A DNA stretch of 33,325 nt from Candidatus Cloacimonadota bacterium (GTDB lineage Bacteria > Cloacimonadota > Cloacimonadia > Cloacimonadales > Cloacimonadaceae), in contig JAGOIY010000005.1 of the NCBI GenBank assembly GCA_017995405.1, positions 1 to 33,325 of the forward strand. The letters are read 5' to 3'. Positions 1 through 7,550 of this stretch are shown in pieces. Every line of letters starts with the position of its first letter. Position 1 is the first letter of the stretch. Both the position numbers and the translations under genes were made by a program. The notes under the pieces were generated by a model, which saw nothing but the letters and a program-made list of their open reading frames with translations, was not told the origin of the DNA and did no database searches.

Positions 1-1061
1 AGTGGAATGATCTCGCTAAAGTTCACAGTAATCGTGGGCAACAGATTGGAGACGCTGGTACCGTTGCGGGGTGTGGAACTCAGCACAATAGGTGCTTCCG
101 TATCCTTGATAATGGACCCCTTGAAGCCAATACCCGATTTGGGATTGCGATTGCCCCTGACATCTTTTAGATCGCTGATCTCCACTCTGTAATCCAGGCT
201 GTCCTGCGTTTGGGTGATCAGCGTCAGTCGATTGCCTTCCAGCTCCGAAATCAGCACTGGCAGTCTGATCCCGTTTCCTGCCCTCACGGATACCGATCCA
301 AGGGAGACAGGGACCTTGGACAGGGTGAGTTCCACTTTTCTGTCTGAGATCGCTCTGGCATCTTTGATCACAGTCAGAGTGGTGTCATTATAGCTCATCA
401 TCAGGTCCAGATTGGCAGAGCGCTTGAGGTCCACTCTCCCTTCAAACCACGCTTCGCGGCCCAGGTCATAACGTCCGTTGGCATCTTTGTCCTGATAAGC
501 CTTCAAGAGATAAACAGCGGGATTGAGCGTTTCGATGCCATAACTGGCCCCGTTGGCGGTGTGGCTGAGCACCAGTAGAGAATCTGCTGAAAAGATATCT
601 ATGGTCACCGGTTTGCCCTGATCGGCAGACTCTTCATAATCAATTTTGCCGCCAAGACGCAGATCGCTGAGCCGTCCGCTGGAAAACACGAAGCTGCGGC
701 TTTGAGCGATGGGATTGCCGCGCGTGTCTTTGATCCGGGTGCTCAAAGTGAGGTAGTAATTGGTATCGTCTTTCAGCTTTTCTTCGATCCGGATGCTGAG
801 GGTGCGACCGCTGTAGCTGATTTTCCTGGCACTGATGGGAGGATAAAAGTAGAGGCCTTCCGTGAAGCTGCTTTTGTCCATGGCTTTGGAGAAGGTGATC
901 TCTATCCTGTCCGTCAGCTGGCCAAATTCTTGCGGCAGAGTAGCCAGCACCTCTGGTTTGACGGTATCAACTGGTCCACCGGTGGGGTTTTTCTTGCTAC
1001 CGCAACTCATCATCATAAAAGCCAGATACAATATGCAAGCAAGTCTAGTAGCCTTGTTCAC
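1..1061 (-). CDS. Surface lipoprotein with Big_5-type Ig-like domain (3' end outside window)
   Basis: Reading the minus strand from a GTG at 1061 gives an open frame that runs off the window at base 1, so the C-terminus is missing (about 353 residues visible). The start is chosen because GAGGAG lies about 7 bases upstream and because it gives a proper lipoprotein signal: a short Asn-Lys/Arg n-region, a hydrophobic core, then Met-Met-Ser-Cys-Gly as lipobox, with the Cys at about residue 20. After a Gly/Pro-rich linker comes a segment with the 'P-x-D/E-x-L-x-I-x-F-S-K-A-M-D' pattern of bacterial Ig-like (Big_5) domains. A similar segment returns at the visible end ('P-T-I-T-V-N-F-S-E'). The middle contains a 'DKDANGRYDLG' calcium-loop-like stretch. 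The start overlaps the end of ribE by 17 bp. The role is unknown; an envelope-anchored structural or adhesive protein is an inference. Confidence 0.8.
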   Translation of the reverse strand, partial: MNKATRLACILYLAFMMMSCGSKKNPTGGPVDTVKPEVLATLPQEFGQLTDRIEITFSKAMDKSSFTEGLYFYPPISARKISYSGRTLSIRIEEKLKDDTNYYLTLSTRIKDTRGNPIAQSRSFVFSSGRLSDLRLGGKIDYEESADQGKPVTIDIFSADSLLVLSHTANGASYGIETLNPAVYLLKAYQDKDANGRYDLGREAWFEGRVDLKRSANLDLMMSYNDTTLTVIKDARAISDRKVELTLSKVPVSLGSVSVRAGNGIRLPVLISELEGNRLTLITQTQDSLDYRVEISDLKDVRGNRNPKSGIGFKGSIIKDTEAPIVLSSTPRNGTSVSNLLPTITVNFSEIIP

Positions 1062-1671
1062 GCAACCACTCCTCAGACAGTTTTGATGGGTTTGAGCTTC
1101 TCAGAATGTATTTCCCCAGCACGTCATACTCCACGTTTACACGTGAACCTGGTTTCAAGGCAGGCAGGTTGCTGTTTTGCCGCGTGTGAGAAATCAGCGC
1201 CACGGCAAAGCTGTCTGTCTTCAACTCCGCGATCGTGAGGCTCACTCCGTTCAGGCACACAGAGCCTTGTGCCACCAGGAGAGCAGCGTCTTCCCGGGGA
1301 TAATGAAAATACAGATAGAGCGTATCGGACTGATTTCTGGTGCTGCTGAGAGTGAGAACTCTGTCGATATGGCCCTGCACCAAGTGGCCGTCTAACCTGT
1401 CTCCCAGCCTGAGCGCCCGTTCAAGATTGATCAGAGTGCCGTTTCTCCAGCCAGCGGCAATGGTCTTTTTCAGCGTTTCGGCCATGACCTCCACCTCAAA
1501 GCTGGATTGATCAAAGCCCAGGACCGTGAGACAGATGCCGTCGCATGCTATGCTGGCCCCCGCTCGCAGATCATCAAAGGCTTGGGGACGTGAGAGCTTG
1601 ATATGGCGTCTGCCACTGCCCTCCCGCACTGCCAGGATGGGAACTACTGCTTCGATGATGCCGGTAAACAT
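1045..1671 (-). CDS. ribE: Riboflavin synthase, alpha chain
   Basis: The product (208 residues) condenses two molecules of 6,7-dimethyl-8-ribityllumazine to riboflavin, the last step of riboflavin synthesis, in the cytoplasm. It shows the family layout of two tandem lumazine-binding repeats: it opens MFTGIIE, repeat 1 contains 'GICLTV' and ends near 'LGDRLDGHLVQGHID', and repeat 2 contains 'VCLNGVSLTI', then 'SHTRQNSNL' and 'VNVEYDVLGKY'. The length fits the family (about 200-220). The frame is open further upstream, but the ATG at 1671 is chosen because all known members start at MFTG and because it lies 4 bases after the recR stop. No clear Shine-Dalgarno is seen there, so coupling to recR is likely. 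ribD is in this window too, but in a distant operon. Confidence 0.95.
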   Translation of the reverse strand: MFTGIIEAVVPILAVREGSGRRHIKLSRPQAFDDLRAGASIACDGICLTVLGFDQSSFEVEVMAETLKKTIAAGWRNGTLINLERALRLGDRLDGHLVQGHIDRVLTLSSTRNQSDTLYLYFHYPREDAALLVAQGSVCLNGVSLTIAELKTDSFAVALISHTRQNSNLPALKPGSRVNVEYDVLGKYILRSSNPSKLSEEWLREQGY

Positions 1672-1675
1672 AAGT

Positions 1676-2272
1676 CTATACGGGATAACGCCTTTTCCAT
1701 GCATTGGAAAGGGTGAGAATGCTGCTGTATTCCAGATCGCCACCAAAGGGCAGGCCGGTGGATAAACGCGTGATCCTGATGGGTTTAGCCTTGAGAGTCT
1801 CGGTGAGGTAATGAATGGTGGCTTCCCCTTCGGCGGAAGGTTTGAGCGCCAGGATCAGCTCATCGGGAGCGCGGTCGTCGATCAGTTTCATCAATTTATG
1901 AATTCCCAGCTGTTCCGGCCCGAAACCGTCCAGAGGTGAAAGCAGATGCCCCAGGATATAATAGCGGCCCCGATATTCATGCATGTTCTCGATAATGGCC
2001 ACATCGGCATTGTTTTCCACCAGGCAAAGCTGAGAGTCATCTCTGTCGACCGATGAACAGAATTGACATGGGTCCGTCTCTGCCAGCAGGTTACACACTT
2101 TGCAGGGAGCAAAGCTTTCCGCGGCTGAGATAATGGAGTTGGCCAGCTCCAGAGCTCTGCTTTTTTCTCCTCCGATCAGATGCCAGGCCAGCCGCTGGGC
2201 TGTCTTGCGTCCGATGCCGGGCAGTCTGTTGAGGGCCGTGATGAGGTCGTCGAGACGGGGAGATGGGAGCAT
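1676..2272 (-). CDS. recR: Recombination protein RecR
   Basis: RecR acts with RecO (and RecF) to load RecA on gapped single-stranded DNA. The 198-residue product has the standard length. It begins with a helix-hairpin-helix ('NRLPGIGRKTAQRLAWHL', about residues 15-32). This is followed by a Cys4 zinc finger with cysteines at 57, 60, 69 and 72, and a Toprim domain beginning at 'LCLVEN'. The C-terminal part carries the Walker-like 'STGLPFGGDLEY' segment typical of RecR. It follows ybaB with a 4-base gap, the ybaB-recR pairing conserved in many bacteria. The dnaX gene that usually precedes the pair is not here; hydE occupies that place. Confidence 0.97.
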   Translation of the reverse strand: MLPSPRLDDLITALNRLPGIGRKTAQRLAWHLIGGEKSRALELANSIISAAESFAPCKVCNLLAETDPCQFCSSVDRDDSQLCLVENNADVAIIENMHEYRGRYYILGHLLSPLDGFGPEQLGIHKLMKLIDDRAPDELILALKPSAEGEATIHYLTETLKAKPIRITRLSTGLPFGGDLEYSSILTLSNAWKRRYPV

Positions 2273-2276
2273 CTGA

Positions 2277-2600
2277 TCAGAATAGACCGGGGATTTTAAT
2301 TCCTCCGGTGAGACCTTGCATCATGGAAGCGGAGGCCTCATTGACCTTGGTCTGAGCCTCGGTAATCGCTGCCACAATAAGATCTTCCAGCATCTCCACA
2401 TCATCAGGGTCCACCGCCTGAGGATCGATCTTGAGGCTTTTGAGATCGCCTTTGCCGGTCATCTCCACTTTCACCATCCCGCCCCCGGAACTGGCTTCAA
2501 AGATGGTGTTTTCCATCTCTTTCTGGTTGCGTTCCATTTCCTGTTGCATCTTCTGGGCCTTTTTCATCAGGTCCTGCATGCCTTTTCCACCTGGGAACAT
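2277..2600 (-). CDS. ybaB: YbaB/EbfC family nucleoid-associated protein
   Basis: This is a small (107-residue) DNA-binding protein of the YbaB/EbfC family, which binds DNA as a tweezer-shaped dimer and helps organise the nucleoid. It has the usual pattern: a Gly/Met-rich N-terminus, a long charged helix rich in Lys, Gln, Glu and Met, the core 'FEASSGGGMVKVEMTGKGD', a 'DPDDVEMLEDLIVAA' segment, and a Gly/Met-rich C-terminus. A strong AAAAGGAG Shine-Dalgarno lies about 7 bases before the ATG. A gap of 98 bp to hydE upstream leaves room for a promoter, but I could not identify a convincing one. recR follows directly. Confidence 0.95.
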   Translation of the reverse strand: MFPGGKGMQDLMKKAQKMQQEMERNQKEMENTIFEASSGGGMVKVEMTGKGDLKSLKIDPQAVDPDDVEMLEDLIVAAITEAQTKVNEASASMMQGLTGGIKIPGLF

Positions 2601-2698
2601 ATTAAACTCCTTTTAGTTTAGATAAAACGTCTGTGGGGTCCAACGCAAGGTCGGACACCAATCCAGCCCGCAAGCTGCTTGAAATCCAAGCCATTCCA

Positions 2699-3784
2699 TC
2701 AATCTGCCTGATTGATTGTCTGGGTCCTGGTTCTAAAATGGACAGAATCGCCCCATTCGTTGTAGGCGATGGTCTCCCCTATCGCCTGGATTCTGCGTTC
2801 CAGGCATCCGCGGCACAGAGAAGCGTTCTCATCCATGCAGGGTTTGCCTTCATATAGCTGGTACTTGTCCCGGAAACTGGTGTCGGTGATATTGGGCATC
2901 AAGATGTTTGCCCCTGCCAGCAGACCAAGCTCGCGGCCATCGTCTTTGAGGGCTTGCAGGGCTGTGGTGGAGGCGATGTTGACGTCTTTGAGGAATATCC
3001 TGCAGGCGGCTATCATCTTGAGGCCCATGTCTATAGCCTCATCTGGATCAAAGCTGGGGACGAGGTGGCCGAGGGGAGTGTCTTTGTGGGGAATAAAGGG
3101 TCCCATACCGATCATATCGACATCGATGTCATAGAAGAACAGCAGATCATCCGCCAGATCATCCACGCTCTGCCCCGGCAAGCCAATCATGACCCCGGTG
3201 CCCACCTGATAACCCACTTTCTTTAAATATCTTAAGCACTCCACTCTGGCATCATAAGAATGATCCGCAGGGTGCAACTGCTTGTAGAGCGTGGGATTGG
3301 ATGCCTCTATTCTCAGCAGATAGCGATGGGCTCCGGCTTCAAACCATTGGCGGTAAACACCTTCACTCTGCTCGCCCAAAGACAGGGTGATCCCCAGTTT
3401 CCCATCCGAAAGCGCTTTAATCTTGAGGATCAGGTCTGTGATGATCTCCGTCCAGGCCGCGTCACTCCGTTCACCAGCTTGCAACACGATCGAGCCGTAA
3501 CCCTGCTCGAAACACCATCGGGCTTCTTTGACCACCTCATCGGGAGAGATAGTGTACCTGGTCACGGATGCGTTTCCGGAACGGATGCCGCAGTAGAAGC
3601 AGTCTTTGGAACAGATGTTACTGAGCTCGATCAGACCACGAAACCAGACTCTGGTGCCGACATAGCGTTTTTTGACTTCATAGGCACGGGCAAACAGCGC
3701 TTTGAGCTCATCGGGTGACTTGAGCGATAAAAGGGCTGCAATCTCTGCTTTGTCGGGACGGGTCTTCACTGCTTGTTCAGCCAT
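2699..3784 (-). CDS. hydE: [FeFe]-hydrogenase H-cluster maturase HydE (radical SAM)
   Basis: HydE is a radical-SAM enzyme that works with HydG and HydF to build the diiron part of the [FeFe]-hydrogenase H-cluster. The 361-residue protein carries the CxxxCxxC motif at Cys58, Cys62 and Cys65 in the context 'ELSNICSKDCFYCGIR', typical of HydE. It also has the 'GVMIGLPGQS' segment. Cysteines at 316, 324 and 327 match the spacing of the second Fe-S site known in Thermotoga HydE. The biotin synthase-like BATS region is included. The start overlaps the end of the Sel1 gene by 19 bp and has only a weak Shine-Dalgarno. hydF, hydG and the hydrogenase itself are not in the window. The gene implies hydrogen metabolism in a strict anaerobe. 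Confidence 0.93.
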   Translation of the reverse strand: MAEQAVKTRPDKAEIAALLSLKSPDELKALFARAYEVKKRYVGTRVWFRGLIELSNICSKDCFYCGIRSGNASVTRYTISPDEVVKEARWCFEQGYGSIVLQAGERSDAAWTEIITDLILKIKALSDGKLGITLSLGEQSEGVYRQWFEAGAHRYLLRIEASNPTLYKQLHPADHSYDARVECLRYLKKVGYQVGTGVMIGLPGQSVDDLADDLLFFYDIDVDMIGMGPFIPHKDTPLGHLVPSFDPDEAIDMGLKMIAACRIFLKDVNIASTTALQALKDDGRELGLLAGANILMPNITDTSFRDKYQLYEGKPCMDENASLCRGCLERRIQAIGETIAYNEWGDSVHFRTRTQTINQAD

Positions 3785-4626
3785 TCGTCTCTGATCTTAT
3801 CGGCCTTTTCCTGATCGACTTTGGAAAGCCGGGCAGAGGTCTTTTGAGCGTAACTCTCAAAGGTGCTCTTGTTTCCAGACGTGCAATAGTGAGCTGCCAA
3901 CTGATACATGGCATTGGCGCGGATAATGTTCATCCTGGCGCCTTTGCCGCTTTCGTAGCAAAAGCCCAGGCTGTAGAGGGCGTGGGGGTTGTTCTTTTTG
4001 GCTTGGGATTCATAAAGTTTGAAAGCCTGGGCATAGTCCGGCTGCGTTCCTTCTCCGTTGAAGTAACAGTCTCCCAATGATATGGCGGCATCGGCATGGC
4101 CAGCATCCGAAGCTTGTTTATAATGATTGAAGGCCTCTTTATGGCTCTTGGCGACCCCTTCTCCATAATAATAGGCGTTGCCTACCTCATAGAGAGCTTC
4201 GGGGTGACCCTGACGGGCGGCCAGAGAATACCATTTGAAGGCTTCCGCTGGGTTTTTCTTGTGTCCATTGGTAGTGTTGTAATAGTTGCCCAATTTGATC
4301 TGAGCTTCCAGATGCCCCTGTAAAGCAGCCTTTTCATACCACTGCACAGCTTCTTCGGTGCTGCTGGAGAAAAACGCCCCAACCTTGTATTGCGCTTCGA
4401 CATGACCACTCGTGGCGGCCTGACGGTACCACCGGATAGCTTCCTGCTGATCTGGTTCTACTCCCAGGCCCTGCTCGTAATAACCGGCCATCTGCCACTG
4501 CGCTTCCGCGTCTCCGCTCTGCGCCAACTTGAGAGTAGCTATCAAAGCACTCATATCCGGTGCCTGGGCAAATAGTATACCCAAACCTAAAACCATGATC
4601 ATCAAAGCGAGGGATATTCCACGCAT
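3766..4626 (-). CDS. Secreted Sel1-like repeat protein
   Basis: The 286-residue product begins with a cleavable signal peptide (MRGIS, then a hydrophobic stretch ending near 'LFAQA'). After it come about six or seven Sel1-like repeats. These are TPR-like pairs of helices with the recurring pattern 'G-x-x-E-A-Q-x-x-L/V-G-x-x-Y', often with 'YY-x-G-x-G-V'. Such repeats mediate protein-protein contacts. A longer in-frame start exists at 4662, but the ATG at 4626 is chosen because AGGAGA lies 6 bases upstream and the signal peptide then starts properly. It sits between a patatin-barrel gene and hydE, overlapping hydE. A periplasmic scaffold role is inferred; no partner can be named. Confidence 0.88.
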   Translation of the reverse strand: MRGISLALMIMVLGLGILFAQAPDMSALIATLKLAQSGDAEAQWQMAGYYEQGLGVEPDQQEAIRWYRQAATSGHVEAQYKVGAFFSSSTEEAVQWYEKAALQGHLEAQIKLGNYYNTTNGHKKNPAEAFKWYSLAARQGHPEALYEVGNAYYYGEGVAKSHKEAFNHYKQASDAGHADAAISLGDCYFNGEGTQPDYAQAFKLYESQAKKNNPHALYSLGFCYESGKGARMNIIRANAMYQLAAHYCTSGNKSTFESYAQKTSARLSKVDQEKADKIRDEWLNKQ

Positions 4627-4723
4627 CCTGTTTCTCCTATTGAGTAGTTTTTCCGCGACCAATCTGTAGCGGCGGCCAAAATGTCAATCCCAAAGTTATC
4701 GACGTGTAGCCATGGCCCAGAGT

Positions 4724-6901
4724 CTAACGCCGGGAAAAGTGAAACACGTCCAGATCGTAACCCAGATTCAGATAGTAGTTGGGATGGCTATTTTCCCTAA
4801 AGGCCACAGAGAAGCGCAGCGGTCCCAGGGCAGTTCTGTAACCTACAGCCAGATAGAGGCTTCCTTCCAGTTTCTGGTCGGTGCTCCAATCATCCACATC
4901 CCCGATGCTGAGGCCCTGAACTCCCAAACTGGTAATGATGTTGCGTTGCGGCTCGGTGGTCAGCCCAACATCGAAGGTTTTATACACCGGCGCGCTGATC
5001 TCATATTTCTGATAGCCCAAATAGCCGTTCGATCCTCCCAGATAGAAAGGATCGATGTTGATCTGTTGCTTACCAAACCATGAACCTAGGTCCAAAGCGG
5101 TTTTCAGGCTCAGCCAGGGATTGAAGGGAGTGTAGAGCGCCGCATTGCAGTGTACTTTTGAATAAATGTAATCGCTTAATTGGGATGATCTTGCAAAGTT
5201 AAACTTAAGAGATAGCCTGAATCCACTGGATGGAAAGTAATAATCATCAAGGCTTTCATGATACAGCTTCACTCCCGCGCCGGAGATCAGATAGAGCGAA
5301 TCGATCCCCGCCACGGTGGAGATATCTCTATAAAGGCGGGTTCGGAATCCATAGATAAATGCCTCCGCCACAGCCAGTTTATTGGCAAAGATGCCCAACC
5401 CGCCGCTGAGGCCCAGTTCGGCAGCCTTGACGCTGGCAACTTTGTTAAAGCTCTCGTCATAATAATAACGGCGGTTTTCTGAGAAGTAACTATATACCCT
5501 GAAATAAGATCCCCACAGTTCACCGAAGTTTTTCACATAATCCAGGTTGACTTCGGTTTTACCGCCCATAGTCAAAGCCGCCTGGAGGATGGAGTTTTTT
5601 AGCAGGATATTGTTGAGCTTAAGTATTCCACCGGCCAGAGGACCTTCTTCGGAGCTGTAGCTGAGTTGGATACCCAGTTGGCGGCGGGTCCTTTCTTTCA
5701 CAAACAGTCTGAGTTTATAGGTCTCTCCTTCCGTAGCGATCACAGGATAAATGGTGTGAAACATCTGTGAATGCCAGGCATCCCGGCAGGCGTCGACCAA
5801 TTGGTCTGCGCTGTAGTCCCCGCCGATCGTGATTCCCATGTAATCTCTTATCTTTGCAAGGCTTAGATGGTCATTCCCGGTGCAACTGATGCTGGTCAGA
5901 GTCTTGGTGCCCGGACTGGGAAGCGGACCTGCCAGCCTCCAGATTTTGGGCCCTTGCGCCTCCACTTGCTGTCTGAAAGCTACGATCCTATCGAGGTTAT
6001 CTCTGGCATAAGCCTCTCCGGCGGCGATGATTTGAGCCGCCAGATTGTAATCAGTAGAGTGATATCCCTCCAGTTCAGGTTCCAGCAGCAAGTCGCAATC
6101 CTCCAGGCCGGCGTTGAGGTTGCGGGTCATGCCGATATTGATGGTCTGGTCCAGCACCTGGATCAGATTTCCGAGCTCATTTCTGCTTCTCAGGCCTGAA
6201 TTGGTCTTTACTCCCACCACATAATCGGCACCCAGGCCGATCACTTCTTTGATCGGCAAGTTTTGAGACACTCCGCCGTCTATGTAGATATGGCCGTCCA
6301 GTTCAAAGGGCTGAATCAGGCTGGGAATCGAAAGTGAGGCTCTGACAGCCTGCATGAGGTTTCCCCGCGAAAAAATCACCGGCTCCCCGCTCAGGAGGTC
6401 TGTAGCCACACAGGCATAGGGAATCGGCAGGGCTGTGAAATCCATGTTATCACCCGCTGGGGCAAAAATCCTGGCCAGTTCAAGATTGAGGCCGTTCCCC
6501 ACCCAGACGCTGGAAGGCAGTCGCGGCTGCCAGTTGTTTCCGATCTCCAGGTTGACCGCGCCGTATGGAGCCCAGCGTTTTTGACCGATATAGAGCTGCT
6601 TGCGGGGATATACGTCATCCAACAGCGAATCCCAATTCAGCCTCAGCATCAATTCTTCGATCTGAGCGGCGTTGTAACCGATCGCGTAGAGCGCTCCCAC
6701 AATCGCCCCCATGCTTGTGCCGGTTATGTAATCAGGACGGATCCCATTCTCCTCCAGCACTTTGAGGATTCCAATGTGGGCATAACCACGCGCTCCTCCA
6801 CCGCTAAAGGCATAGCCCACCGCTTGATTGGCCCCCAGCCACGTAATACCCAGTAGCAGGATGATGAATGTCATCCCGCTTCTGAGGAAGGTGTGACGCA
6901 T
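4724..6901 (-). CDS. Patatin-like phospholipase fused to POTRA and BamA-type beta-barrel
   Basis: This 725-residue protein has a signal peptide at about residues 1-28. A patatin domain follows with the oxyanion loop GGGARG (34-39), the nucleophile motif GTSMG (Ser63) and the catalytic Asp in DGG (Asp208). A POTRA-like segment lies at about residues 330-410. A C-terminal region of about 300 residues is rich in alternating aromatic and polar strands and resembles the Omp85/bacterial surface antigen barrel. This is the architecture of PlpD-type (type Vd) patatin proteins: a lipid esterase on an outer-membrane barrel. All three catalytic elements are present, so activity is expected. The ATG is 2 bases after the stop of the LiaF-like gene, which suggests coupling; a later in-frame ATG at residue 10 is also possible. 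Confidence 0.93.
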   Translation of the reverse strand: MRHTFLRSGMTFIILLLGITWLGANQAVGYAFSGGGARGYAHIGILKVLEENGIRPDYITGTSMGAIVGALYAIGYNAAQIEELMLRLNWDSLLDDVYPRKQLYIGQKRWAPYGAVNLEIGNNWQPRLPSSVWVGNGLNLELARIFAPAGDNMDFTALPIPYACVATDLLSGEPVIFSRGNLMQAVRASLSIPSLIQPFELDGHIYIDGGVSQNLPIKEVIGLGADYVVGVKTNSGLRSRNELGNLIQVLDQTINIGMTRNLNAGLEDCDLLLEPELEGYHSTDYNLAAQIIAAGEAYARDNLDRIVAFRQQVEAQGPKIWRLAGPLPSPGTKTLTSISCTGNDHLSLAKIRDYMGITIGGDYSADQLVDACRDAWHSQMFHTIYPVIATEGETYKLRLFVKERTRRQLGIQLSYSSEEGPLAGGILKLNNILLKNSILQAALTMGGKTEVNLDYVKNFGELWGSYFRVYSYFSENRRYYYDESFNKVASVKAAELGLSGGLGIFANKLAVAEAFIYGFRTRLYRDISTVAGIDSLYLISGAGVKLYHESLDDYYFPSSGFRLSLKFNFARSSQLSDYIYSKVHCNAALYTPFNPWLSLKTALDLGSWFGKQQINIDPFYLGGSNGYLGYQKYEISAPVYKTFDVGLTTEPQRNIITSLGVQGLSIGDVDDWSTDQKLEGSLYLAVGYRTALGPLRFSVAFRENSHPNYYLNLGYDLDVFHFSRR

Positions 6902-6903
6902 GA

Positions 6904-7470
6904 TCAGATGCCGATACCGCTGCCTGTGCTGTCTGGCTGAGCTGCTGGCTGGGGACGGTCGACAGGTTTCACCACAAACTCCAGCCGGCCAAAAATGGCG
7001 TTGGCCTCGATGAAGACTTTCTCTCCTCCAGAAGCCGCGTTGAAGATTTCTCTGTCGTCACTGAATCCGAAATGCGATTGGCGGGGAGTGATCAAAGAAC
7101 CAAACACCGTGGTCGGCTCCACCTCAAACGCCACATCGGCAGGCAATTCCACATACGCGGAACCGAAAACGACGGTGACTTCGATGGGTTTGTGACCCGG
7201 TCTGATTTGTTTTAGATCAATGTTTTGGGAGGCAAACAGAGTGGTGTACTCGATTTTATCGCCTTTGACGCTGCGAGTGTTGATCCCGCCGGACCTTGCC
7301 TTCCAGGATCCCCCCATCAGCAGTCTGACCCCAAAGAGGATGATAATCGCTGCGAAAAAGATCCTGGCAAGCGGCAAAGATACGCCAAAGCTTTTCAATA
7401 CCAGCGAGATACCCCAAAGCACCAATAAGATCCCCCAGAAAAGGTTCCCAAAGAATAATCCCATTTTCAT
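6904..7470 (-). CDS. LiaF-like two-helix membrane protein
   Basis: The 188-residue product has two transmembrane helices at about residues 6-26 and 34-53, with a short glycine/lysine-rich linker. A soluble C-terminal domain follows with repeated 'VVFGSAYVELP', 'TTVFGSLITP' and 'ANAIFGRLEFVV' strands, the hallmark of the LiaF C-terminal (cell-wall-active antibiotic response) domain. In Firmicutes, LiaF restrains an envelope-stress two-component system; in other bacteria the family has no firm role, and no histidine kinase or regulator lies nearby. The start at 7470 is backed by AAGGAGCAGGAG just upstream. The patatin-barrel gene follows 2 bases after the stop, so the pair is probably an envelope operon. 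The tail is Pro/Gln/Ser-rich. Confidence 0.85.
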   Translation of the reverse strand: MKMGLFFGNLFWGILLVLWGISLVLKSFGVSLPLARIFFAAIIILFGVRLLMGGSWKARSGGINTRSVKGDKIEYTTLFASQNIDLKQIRPGHKPIEVTVVFGSAYVELPADVAFEVEPTTVFGSLITPRQSHFGFSDDREIFNAASGGEKVFIEANAIFGRLEFVVKPVDRPQPAAQPDSTGSGIGI

Positions 7471-7520
7471 CTCCTGCTCCTTAGTTTATTGAGTGTAGTT
7501 TGTGACGCGCTATAAGTTGC

Positions 7521-7550
7521 ACTGTAACAAGTTAAATAAGGTTTAATCAA
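7521..7550 (-). promoter_or_regulatory. Possible sigma-70-like promoter of the LiaF-like/patatin operon
   Basis: On the minus strand, TTGATT (7550-7545) and TACAGT (7526-7521) are separated by 18 bp and lie in the AT-rich gap between purL and the LiaF-like gene, at the very end of purL. The -10 matches the consensus at 4 of 6 positions. This is the only gap in the 7-12 kb minus-strand run that could hold a promoter of this form. It is a weak call because promoter consensus in this lineage is not known. Confidence 0.3.

Noticed and set aside
4627-4723. TTGACA on the minus strand in the gap before the Sel1 gene as a promoter
   Set aside because: The position expected for the -10 reads GATTGG, which does not resemble TATAAT.
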